From: Verrucomicrobiota bacterium
GTDB lineage: Bacteria > Verrucomicrobiota > Verrucomicrobiia > Limisphaerales > UBA1096
Reading direction: 5' to 3'
NCBI GenBank assembly: GCA_003972865.1
Contig: QOAX01000119.1
Span: 1 to 7,306, forward strand
DNA: 7,306 nucleotides
This document shows, piece by piece, positions 1-4,786 of the stretch (positions within the stretch are counted from its first letter, which is position 1; every line of letters begins with the position of its first letter). The notes below the pieces were generated by a model that saw only the letters and a program-made list of their open reading frames with translations, ran no database searches and was not told where the DNA came from. The position numbers and the translations under genes are program-made.

Positions 1-354
1 CCGTGCGTCACCAGCGACTACTTGCCGACGATTCTCGGCTTGCTCGAAGCCAAGCCGGTCAGCGACCGGCCGATCGATGGCATGAGTTTGGTGCCGCTGC
101 TCGACGGAAACCTGGCCAAGCGCGGCCAGCCGATCGGCTTCGAGTCGAAGGGGCAGCTTGCCTGGATCGGTGACCGGTACAAACTTTACCGCAAAGGCGG
201 AGCGGCCGAGTTCAAGCTGTTCGATCTCGTCGCCGATCCGTCCGAGAAGAACGACTTGGCCAAGGCCAAGCCGCGCTTGGCCAAGCGCCTGGCCGGCGAG
301 CTGGCGGCGTGGCGCGCCTCCTGCCAGGCGAGTGCAGCCGGAAAGGATTACTGA
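1..354 (+). CDS. Sulfatase, C-terminal fragment (5' end outside window)
   Basis: This is the last 117 codons of a type I sulfatase-family protein; the reading frame is open to the left edge, so the true start and the catalytic half (formylglycine Cys motif, metal-binding Asp pair) lie outside. What is visible fits the sulfatase C-terminal subdomain: a DYLPTILGL stretch, then a DGMSLVPLLDG segment, a short YKLYRKGG strand and the closing FKLFDLVADPSEKNDLAK block, which is the usual end of arylsulfatases. The family hydrolyses sulfate esters, in PVC bacteria mainly on sulfated glycans, normally after export. The end resembles that of the complete sulfatase at 3005-4507, with a shared NDLAKAKP segment, so the two are paralogues. 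The stop TGA is 2 bp ahead of the next start, which suggests co-transcription. Substrate cannot be told from this fragment. Confidence 0.9.
   Translation, partial: PCVTSDYLPTILGLLEAKPVSDRPIDGMSLVPLLDGNLAKRGQPIGFESKGQLAWIGDRYKLYRKGGAAEFKLFDLVADPSEKNDLAKAKPRLAKRLAGELAAWRASCQASAAGKDY
255..286. repeat. Two copies of the CTTGGCCAAG palindrome in sulfatase fragment
   Basis: A 10-bp copy at 255-264 and an exact 12-bp copy at 275-286 (14 bp with flanking C and G, 274-287). Both are read TTG-GCC-AAG, Leu-Ala-Lys, in the sulfatase frame. A degenerate copy (CTGGCCAAG) at 112-120 in the same gene also reads Leu-Ala-Lys. Confidence 0.85.
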
Positions 355-356
355 CG

Positions 357-911
357 GTGCACCGCCGCCGCCCAAAACGCCGTTGGCTGCGTTGGCTGCT
401 GCTGTTGGCGGTGCTCGATGCCGCGGTGTTTTACTGGTGGTGGAGCAACCAGGCGGAGCGGCGTTACAACGGCATCATCCGGGACACAGCCGAGGAGTTC
501 GGCATCGAGTACGCGCTCATCAAGGCGGTGATCTGGCAGGAGAGCCGTTTCCGGGAGGACGCCATCGGCGATGCCGGCGAGATCGGCCTGATGCAGTTGA
601 TGGAGTTGGCCGCGTTCGAGTGGGCCGACGACCACGGCGTGCACGACTTCGAGCACTCGCACGTGTACGACCCGCGCACGAACATCCTCGCCGGCACGTA
701 CTATCTCAAAACGCGGCTCGACCGTTATCGGCACACCGATAATCCGCTGCCGTACGCCCTAGCCGACTATAACGCCGGCCGTGCCAGGGTGGTTCGCTGG
801 GCCAAGGAGGTAGCCCGCACCAACAGCGCCGCCTTCCTCCAGAACATCGACTTCCCCTCGACGCGACGATACATTGACCAAGTGACCCGCCGCCGCAATC
901 ATTATCAGTAA
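357..911 (+). CDS. Membrane-anchored lytic transglycosylase (SLT domain)
   Basis: A 184-residue protein of the Slt/MltE-like lytic transglycosylase group, which cleaves the MurNAc-GlcNAc bond of peptidoglycan to leave 1,6-anhydro-MurNAc. A basic N-terminus (HRRRPKRRW) and a hydrophobic segment at about residues 11-29 form a single N-terminal anchor, so the domain should face the periplasm. The SLT domain covers about 40-180. The catalytic Glu is in VIWQESRF (Glu62), followed by GEIGLMQLM at 74-82 (the family's G-x-x-G-L-M-Q motif) and ADYNAG at 136-141, matching the AYNAG motif. The GTG start at 357 was chosen because GGAAAGGA at 340-347 sits 9 bp upstream; a longer start at 309 would overlap the sulfatase and add residues without family character. 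It probably forms an operon with the sulfatase before it, and dapF follows after 41 bp. Confidence 0.9.
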   Translation: MHRRRPKRRWLRWLLLLAVLDAAVFYWWWSNQAERRYNGIIRDTAEEFGIEYALIKAVIWQESRFREDAIGDAGEIGLMQLMELAAFEWADDHGVHDFEHSHVYDPRTNILAGTYYLKTRLDRYRHTDNPLPYALADYNAGRARVVRWAKEVARTNSAAFLQNIDFPSTRRYIDQVTRRRNHYQ

Positions 912-929
912 TAATCGGCCCTCTTGCCG

Positions 930-941
930 GCTTGGCCAAGC
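930..941. repeat. GCTTGGCCAAGC palindrome, intergenic copy
   Basis: Exact 12-bp copy of the iterated palindrome, in the 41-bp gap between the transglycosylase stop and the dapF start. It is followed by TTGGG, so the right half of the palindrome overlaps a second AAGCTT symmetry. Confidence 0.85.
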
Positions 942-952
942 TTGGGTAAACT

Positions 953-1762
953 GTGTGCGTGCTGGTTGACTTCACAAAAATGAATGGGGCCGGGAACGAT
1001 TTCGTGCTGATCGACAACCGCGAACTTGGCCTCGAGTTGACCCCGGAACAGATTCGGAAAATCTGCCATCGCCAACGCGGCGTCGGCGCGGACGGCGTGC
1101 TGCTGTTGCGCTTGGCCAGGGGCGATGCTGATCTGGGCTGGGACTTCTTCAACAGCGACGGCAGCGAGGCGGAGATGTGCGGCAATGGGGCGCGCTGTTT
1201 TGCGCGGTTCGCCCAGCGCCACCTCGGCGAGCGAGAGTCGATTTCGTTCGAAACACTCGCTGGCGTGATCGAGTCGCGGCTCAGCGGCGAGAGTGTCACG
1301 GTCGGCCTCACGCCGCCGGTGGACTTGCGCGTCGGCGAGCGCATCGGCACGGCCAGCGGCGAGCTGGAGATTCACTCGGTGAACACCGGCGTGCCACACG
1401 CTGTGTTGTTCGTCGAGGACGCCGACGAGGCGATGGTCTCCGAGCTGGGCCACGAGATTCGGCACCACGAACATTACGCGCCGGCCGGCACGAATGTGAA
1501 CTTTGTTCAGCTCACCGGCGACGGCTCGATCCGCGTGCGCACTTACGAGCGCGGCGTCGGCGAAACGCTTGCGTGCGGCACCGGCGTTGTGGCATCGGCA
1601 CTGATCACCGCCAAGCTGCACGGTGCCGGCTCGCCGGTTCGCGTGCGTGTGCTCGGCGGCGACGACTTGGACGTGGCGTTCGAGGCGGACGGCGACTCGT
1701 TCGCCAACATGCAACTCACCGGCCCGGCGGAGTTCGTTTTCAGCGGCCAGATCGAAATCTAA
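953..1762 (+). CDS. dapF: Diaminopimelate epimerase
   Basis: 269 residues, the normal family length. The enzyme interconverts LL- and meso-2,6-diaminopimelate in the cytoplasm, the last step before meso-DAP is used for lysine and peptidoglycan. It is cofactor-free and uses two cysteines as acid and base. Both are present: Cys76 in EMCGNGARC and Cys208 in LACGTGVVAS. Other family blocks are FTKMNGAGNDF at 7-17, RGVGADG at 42-48, NTGVPHAV at 144-151, GTNVNFV at 179-185 and RTYERGVGET at 196-205. The duplicated two-lobe fold is implied by the spacing of the two Cys motifs. The GTG at 953 is used; a GTG at 959 is equally plausible, and both give the expected short lead before FTKM. The ribosome site is weak (GGG at 943-945). 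It lies after a peptidoglycan lyase gene, a coherent cell-wall neighbourhood. Confidence 0.96.
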   Translation: MCVLVDFTKMNGAGNDFVLIDNRELGLELTPEQIRKICHRQRGVGADGVLLLRLARGDADLGWDFFNSDGSEAEMCGNGARCFARFAQRHLGERESISFETLAGVIESRLSGESVTVGLTPPVDLRVGERIGTASGELEIHSVNTGVPHAVLFVEDADEAMVSELGHEIRHHEHYAPAGTNVNFVQLTGDGSIRVRTYERGVGETLACGTGVVASALITAKLHGAGSPVRVRVLGGDDLDVAFEADGDSFANMQLTGPAEFVFSGQIEI

Positions 1763-1783
1763 AGCGCCACCGCACAGCTGAGC

Positions 1784-1945
1784 ATGGAACAGCCTCAACC
1801 CATCTGCATGCAGTTCTGCCAAACATGGCACGGGGCATGGAGCGAGTGCATCCAGGAGGACGACCGCCGGATGTGCTGCCTGCCGGCCGTGGAACAAGTG
1901 CTCGACGCGGCAGTGGCCTTTCTCCGCGACAAGGCAAAGCTATGA
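1784..1945 (+). CDS. Small cysteine-rich protein, unknown function
   Basis: A 53-residue ORF starting at ATG 1784, 21 bp after the dapF stop and in the same frame as dapF. The frame between the dapF TAA and this ATG has no stop. It carries five cysteines: Cys8, Cys12, Cys22 and the pair Cys31-Cys32, with aromatic residues between (FCQTWHGAW), and then a plausible amphipathic helix (VEQVLDAAVAFLRDKAKL) to the end. The Cys spacing could bind a metal or iron-sulfur centre or form disulfides, but this is inference and no family is recognised. In favour of it being real: ordered composition, codon usage like dapF, and the fact that the antisense genes and terminator start only after it ends. Against: no clear ribosome binding site. 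It may be translationally coupled to dapF. Confidence 0.55.
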   Translation: MEQPQPICMQFCQTWHGAWSECIQEDDRRMCCLPAVEQVLDAAVAFLRDKAKL

Positions 1946-1949
1946 CGCC

Positions 1950-1961
1950 GCTTGGCCAAGC
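1950..1961. repeat. GCTTGGCCAAGC palindrome, intergenic copy
   Basis: Exact copy, extended to 14 bp by flanking C and G (1949-1962). It sits just after the stop of the small ORF and before the bidirectional terminator. Confidence 0.85.
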
Positions 1962-1972
1962 GCTCGGCCCAC

Positions 1973-2004
1973 AAAAAAAGGCCCCCACCCTGGGAGCCTG
2001 TTTT
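1973..2004. terminator. Bidirectional rho-independent terminator
   Basis: The hairpin at 1979-1999 pairs AGGC with GCCT and CCC(A) with (T)GGG, with one internal C/A mismatch and a 3-nt loop. On the minus strand it is followed by seven T (complement of 1973-1979), a strong terminator for the gene at 2028-2531. On the plus strand it is followed by GTTTT (2000-2004), a weaker terminator for the dapF run. Its place between two convergent genes agrees with a shared role. Confidence 0.8.
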
Positions 2005-2027
2005 ACGCTTGAATCGTTTGTGGCGCG

Positions 2028-2531
2028 TTACTCCTTCTTCTCTTTTTTGCGCTTCATCTCGAAGCTGAACGAGGAAAAGTCTCCCACTGCTCCGGCGGCG
2101 TCGACCTCGAAAATTTGGGCTTCTATGTTGTTCTCGTCGATCTTGCGAAACGCGACTGCCATACGCCGGGATTCACCCGAGTCGGACTTGCTTTCGGTCT
2201 TGAGCATCGGCATGTCGCCTTTCGGCCCCCAAGTACCCTCGCTTTTCCGGCCCTTGCTGTCGTAGGAGATTTGCTCGATCTCGCCCGAGTCCGGGTTCAC
2301 GCCAATCAAGCCGAAGGACTCGCTGTCGCCCGTCTTCAAGTGTGAGGAAATCACACGATCCTTCAAGGCCCACTTGTAGGTGAGTGTCAACGTATAGCTA
2401 TCCATCTCGGCCGTCCACGTGCCAATCAGCCAGCCTGTTTCCGCCTCGGCGATCTTGTCCGCGAGCGACACTTGGGCCTGCACGCTCAACGCCATTCCAA
2501 CGATGGCCAATGTTGTCAGTAACTTTTTCAT
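2028..2531 (-). CDS. Secreted lipocalin-like/DUF1579-like hypothetical protein
   Basis: 167 residues. The first 19 form a clear signal peptide: MKK, a hydrophobic core LLTTLAIVGMAL, and a cleavage site after SVQA. The mature part begins with a short helix (LADKIAEAETG), then WLIGTW at 34-39, followed by alternating beta-strand-like segments (YTLTLTYKW, FGLIGVNPDSG, MAVAFRKID, NIEAQIFEV) and a basic tail KRKKEKKE. A W-x-x-G-x-W start followed by beta strands is typical of small lipocalin-like or DUF1579-type barrels that bind hydrophobic ligands. The match is by pattern only, and ligand and partner are unknown. ATG 2531 was preferred because it opens the signal peptide; an in-frame ATG at 2546 would add five residues. 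Neither has a strong ribosome site. It is probably a single-gene unit ended by the hairpin at 1973-2004. Confidence 0.8.
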   Translation of the reverse strand: MKKLLTTLAIVGMALSVQAQVSLADKIAEAETGWLIGTWTAEMDSYTLTLTYKWALKDRVISSHLKTGDSESFGLIGVNPDSGEIEQISYDSKGRKSEGTWGPKGDMPMLKTESKSDSGESRRMAVAFRKIDENNIEAQIFEVDAAGAVGDFSSFSFEMKRKKEKKE

Positions 2532-2592
2532 GATAATCTGGTTCATTTGAATGCGGTAACCGACGGGAAAAGCCTTGGCGCTCCGGTCGGGC

Positions 2593-2607
2593 CGGTCAAA
2601 TTGACCG
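2593..2607. promoter_or_regulatory. Operator-like 15-nt palindrome
   Basis: CGGTCAA-A-TTGACCG is a perfect inverted repeat of 7-bp arms around one base. It lies 62 bp upstream of the minus-strand gene starting at 2531 and touches the GCTTGGCCAAGC copy at 2607. Position and symmetry suit a dimeric repressor site, but no regulator is visible in the window and no clear -35/-10 pair was found beside it. Confidence 0.4.
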
Positions 2608-2618
2608 CTTGGCCAAGC
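2607..2618. repeat. GCTTGGCCAAGC palindrome, intergenic copy
   Basis: Exact 12-bp copy in the gap upstream of the secreted-protein gene, sharing its first base with the end of the operator-like palindrome. Confidence 0.85.
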
Positions 2619-2752
2619 CCGCGCAAGCCAAAACAACGAGAGCCAAGTCCGCTCCGCGGCACTGGGCGACCTTGACTTTCGCGGGTCGAATACGAAGGTT
2701 CAGCCCCGACGTGAGGGCATTGGCCAGAATATTCAAGAGACCCAGCGGGCGG

Positions 2753-3001
2753 ATGGCAGAGAGGCGCGAATACGCCCCCACGGACGATGTCATCGACAAG
2801 ATTGTCAGACTGGCGTCGGAAACGACCGGCAAGCCGGCTGATCTCAGTTCTATCACGGGAGACAAAAAACCGGGCAGGCACACGACAGGCACGTTCGATG
2901 CAGTGGCGTTTCAGCGGACAAAACTGGCCAAGCGCTTGGCCAAGCAGCCGCTCCCCGGCGACAGCCCGGCGTGGTTCGACCACCAACTCCCGGTGAGTTA
3001 G
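2753..3001 (+). CDS. Doubtful small ORF, hypothetical protein
   Basis: An 82-residue frame from ATG 2753 to TAG 2999-3001, ending 3 bp from the convergent sulfatase stop. The frame is open back to a TTG at 2609, but that TTG lies inside the palindromic repeat and the extra 48 residues look unlike protein (Arg/Ala/Pro/Thr-rich). From 2753 the translation is more protein-like, with a helix DDVIDKIVRLASETTG and an end QPLPGDSPAWFDHQLP. It contains LAKRLAK, produced by two adjacent copies of the repeat. There is no good ribosome site and no family is recognised. It may be a decayed gene or non-coding sequence; the opposite strand also has open frames here, none convincing. Confidence 0.3.
   Translation: MAERREYAPTDDVIDKIVRLASETTGKPADLSSITGDKKPGRHTTGTFDAVAFQRTKLAKRLAKQPLPGDSPAWFDHQLPVS
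2934..2945. repeat. GCTTGGCCAAGC palindrome, in small ORF
   Basis: Exact copy with a degenerate copy (CTGGCCAAGC, 2924-2933) directly before it, giving a head-to-tail pair. In the small ORF both read Leu-Ala-Lys. Confidence 0.85.
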
Positions 3002-3004
3002 CCG

Positions 3005-4507
3005 CTACCGGCTGCGGCCGTTGGCCCGGATCGCCTCGAGTTTCCTTGTCAGCTTCCCGACCAAGTCCGGCTTGGCCTTGGCCAAGTCGTTGCGCTCGCC
3101 CAGATCGCTCGACAGGTCGAACAGCCGGAACGGCTTACCGAACGGCTTGCCCTTGGGCGCCTCGCGTCCGCCGGAGCCGTTGCCGGCAACCAGTTTCCAT
3201 TTGCCGCTGCGCAACGCAAACATGCCACCCGCGCTGTGGTTGATCACCGGCGCACGCGGCTTGGCCCAGTCGCCGCCTCGGAACAAAGGCAGCCAACTGA
3301 AGCTGTCCTCCGCCGCGCCGCCCGGCAGCTCGGCCCCGGCGATCTCGGCGCAGGTGGCAAACAGATCGACGTGCGCGGTGGTGCGTTCGCATTTCGAACC
3401 GGGCTCAATCACCCCCGGCCAACGCACAAAAAACGGCACCCGATGGCCGGCCTCCCACACGTCCGCCTTGGTGCCACGCAGGTCGCCGTTGGCGGTGTGA
3501 TGCGTTTCGTTGTACGCCTGGATCGTCGGGTCGCTGAGGTGATCCTCTTTTTCCTCAGCGGCGCCGCGGCGCATGAACGAGCCGTTGTCGCTCGTGAAAA
3601 TCAGCAACGTATTTTTCTCGATGTCAGCCTCGCGGATGGCGGTCATCACTTGGCCCACCGTCCAGTCCACCTGCATCACGAAATCGCCGTACAAGCCAAG
3701 CCCTGACTTGCCGATGAAACGCGGATGCGGCTGCACCGGCTTGTGCGGTGCGGTCAGCGGAAAGTAGAGGAAAAACGGCTGATCTTTTTTGGCGCGTTGT
3801 TTGATCACGCCGGTCGCCTTGCGCGTGAGGTCATCGAGGCAGTCATCCATCACCAGACCGGGCTGGCGCGGGCCGCGACGCAGAAAACCGGGGAACTTGA
3901 CCGCCGGCTGGTCGATGGTCGGCAGCTCGATGATTCTGCCATTCTCGATGTACACATACGGCGGGAAGTCGAGCGACGCCGGAATGATGTGCGAGTCATC
4001 GAAACCGTGTTTGTTCGGCCCGTCGGTGACCGGCTTGGCGTAGTCGATCTGTCCGTCGGCACCCTTTTGGAAGCCAAGCCCCAAGTGCCACTTGCCGACG
4101 ACACTGGTGTGGTAGCCCTCGGCGCGCAACATACCGGCGACCGTCAACCGGCCGGGCTCAAGCAGTGGCGCACTGTAGCCATTGAGCACCCCGCGCTTCA
4201 GCCTCGAGCGCCAGCAGTACCGGCCAGTGAGCGTGCCGTAGCGCGTGGGCGTGCAGACCGCTGACGGCGAGTGGGCGTCGGTGAAGGTCATGCCCTGACT
4301 GGCCAAGCGATTGAGATTCGGCGTCGGCACCTTGGAGCGGGAGTTGAGCGCCTGCACATCGCCGTAGCCCATGTCGTCGGCGAGCACGAACACAATATTT
4401 GGCTTGGCTGCAACCACCGCGTGGCCAAGCGTCGCCGCCAAAACCGCCGCGACGACTCCGTTGGCCAAGCGAAGCGAAGCGACTCGATACACATCGTTTT
4501 GTTTCAT
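3005..4507 (-). CDS. Secreted type I sulfatase (arylsulfatase A-like)
   Basis: 500 residues, full family length. An N-terminal signal peptide of about 34 residues (hydrophobic GVVAAVLAATLGHAVVAA) implies export. The sulfatase domain begins KPNIVFVLADDMGYGD with the metal-binding Asp44-Asp45. The formylglycine signature is AVCTPTRYGTLTGRY, with Cys85 in C-T-P-T-R, so it needs maturation by a formylglycine-generating enzyme. GKWHLG gives Lys139 and His141, APHKP gives His255, and FTSDNG gives Asp307-Asn308. A Lys at about 347 in LRGTKADVWEAGHRVPF completes the active site, and the C-terminal subdomain ends FRLFDLSSDLGERNDLAK. All expected catalytic residues are present. The substrate is probably a sulfated glycan (family knowledge, not shown). 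ATG 4507 was chosen because it opens the signal peptide; the frame continues upstream to 4636 but there covers palindromic intergenic DNA. No clear ribosome site is seen. Confidence 0.95.
   Translation of the reverse strand: MKQNDVYRVASLRLANGVVAAVLAATLGHAVVAAKPNIVFVLADDMGYGDVQALNSRSKVPTPNLNRLASQGMTFTDAHSPSAVCTPTRYGTLTGRYCWRSRLKRGVLNGYSAPLLEPGRLTVAGMLRAEGYHTSVVGKWHLGLGFQKGADGQIDYAKPVTDGPNKHGFDDSHIIPASLDFPPYVYIENGRIIELPTIDQPAVKFPGFLRRGPRQPGLVMDDCLDDLTRKATGVIKQRAKKDQPFFLYFPLTAPHKPVQPHPRFIGKSGLGLYGDFVMQVDWTVGQVMTAIREADIEKNTLLIFTSDNGSFMRRGAAEEKEDHLSDPTIQAYNETHHTANGDLRGTKADVWEAGHRVPFFVRWPGVIEPGSKCERTTAHVDLFATCAEIAGAELPGGAAEDSFSWLPLFRGGDWAKPRAPVINHSAGGMFALRSGKWKLVAGNGSGGREAPKGKPFGKPFRLFDLSSDLGERNDLAKAKPDLVGKLTRKLEAIRANGRSR
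3077..3086. repeat. CTTGGCCAAG palindrome (10 bp) in sulfatase gene
   Basis: Ten-base core copy near the 3' end of the sulfatase gene, reading Leu-Ala-Lys on the coding (minus) strand. It falls at the same protein position as the copy at 255-264 in the other sulfatase. Confidence 0.75.
4461..4470. repeat. TTGGCCAAGC near-complete palindrome copy in sulfatase gene
   Basis: One base short of the symmetric 12-mer. It lies in the signal-peptide codons of the minus-strand sulfatase, where it reads Arg-Leu-Ala-Asn. Confidence 0.65.
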
Positions 4508-4538
4508 GAAGGCGGAAAGCCTACGGACAGTTGATGCG

Positions 4539-4548
4539 TTGGCCAAGC
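4539..4548. repeat. TTGGCCAAGC near-complete palindrome, intergenic copy
   Basis: The single copy in the divergent gap between the sulfatase and the secreted charged protein, 31 bp upstream of the sulfatase start and just before the G/C-rich palindrome at 4561. Confidence 0.7.
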
Positions 4549-4560
4549 CGCTCCTCAATC

Positions 4561-4630
4561 GGGGAATATTCCCCAGCCAGCCCCACTGGAATTGGGGAAT
4601 GTCACCAAAGAAGACATTCAACTGCCAATT
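4561..4630. promoter_or_regulatory. Cluster of palindromes, possible activator-binding region
   Basis: GGGGAATATTCCCC at 4561-4574 is a perfect 14-bp palindrome. CCCCA (4581-4585) and TGGGG (4593-4597) make a second, weaker symmetry and repeat the GGGGAAT half-site at 4594-4600. GAATGTC (4597-4603) and GACATTC (4613-4619) form perfect 7-bp arms around 9 nt, nested within AATTGG (4590-4595) and CCAATT (4625-4630). The cluster lies about 90-160 bp upstream of the predicted start site of the sigma-54 promoter, where enhancer-binding activators normally bind. It is also 54-123 bp upstream of the divergent sulfatase start. That it is the activator site is inference. Confidence 0.5.
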
Positions 4631-4692
4631 GTCCAAACGGGCGATAAAGACTTAACCACCTGATTTTGTGGAATTTAAAAAAATGAACACAG

Positions 4693-4710
4693 TTGGCACG
4701 CAGACTGCAT
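4693..4710 (+). promoter_or_regulatory. Sigma-54 (RpoN) -24/-12 promoter
   Basis: TTGGCAC-GCAGA-CTGCAT matches the sigma-54 consensus TTGGCAC-N5-TTGCA closely. The invariant GG (4695-4696) and GC (4707-4708) are exactly 10 bases apart, as required. The predicted transcription start is near 4719-4720, leaving a leader of about 67 nt before ATG 4787. No competing -35/-10 pair is evident in this gap. Expression of the downstream gene would then depend on RpoN and an ATP-dependent activator, neither of which is encoded in the window. Confidence 0.65.
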
Positions 4711-4746
4711 TACGATTGGGTACATGGCGAGGGGGTCTCGTCAATT

Positions 4747-4774
4747 TAACAAAAACTGAATAACAAAAACTGAA
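4747..4774 (+). repeat. Tandem 14-bp repeat in mRNA leader
   Basis: Two perfect head-to-tail copies of TAACAAAAACTGAA, in the leader of the charged secreted protein gene. The second copy ends where the ribosome binding site AAAGGAAA (4773-4780) begins, so copy number could affect access to the start. It is A-rich and expected to be unstructured. Confidence 0.8.
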
Positions 4775-4786
4775 AGGAAACTGATT

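Larger units (their letters stand above)
4508..4786. other. Divergent intergenic regulatory region
   Basis: A 279-bp gap between the divergent sulfatase and charged-protein genes, with a marked shift to A/T-rich sequence from about 4640 onward compared with the GC-rich genes. From left to right it holds one iterated palindrome copy, the palindrome cluster, the sigma-54 promoter and the tandem leader repeat. No promoter for the sulfatase could be identified with confidence. Confidence 0.7.

Noticed and set aside
905..1897. Long minus-strand frame of 330 codons opposite dapF
   Set aside because: It is the antisense shadow of a clear dapF in high-GC DNA; the translation is Ala/His/Arg-rich without family motifs.
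4508..4636. Upstream extension of the sulfatase to an ATG at 4636
   Set aside because: It would put 43 residues, read from palindromic DNA, ahead of an obvious signal peptide at ATG 4507.
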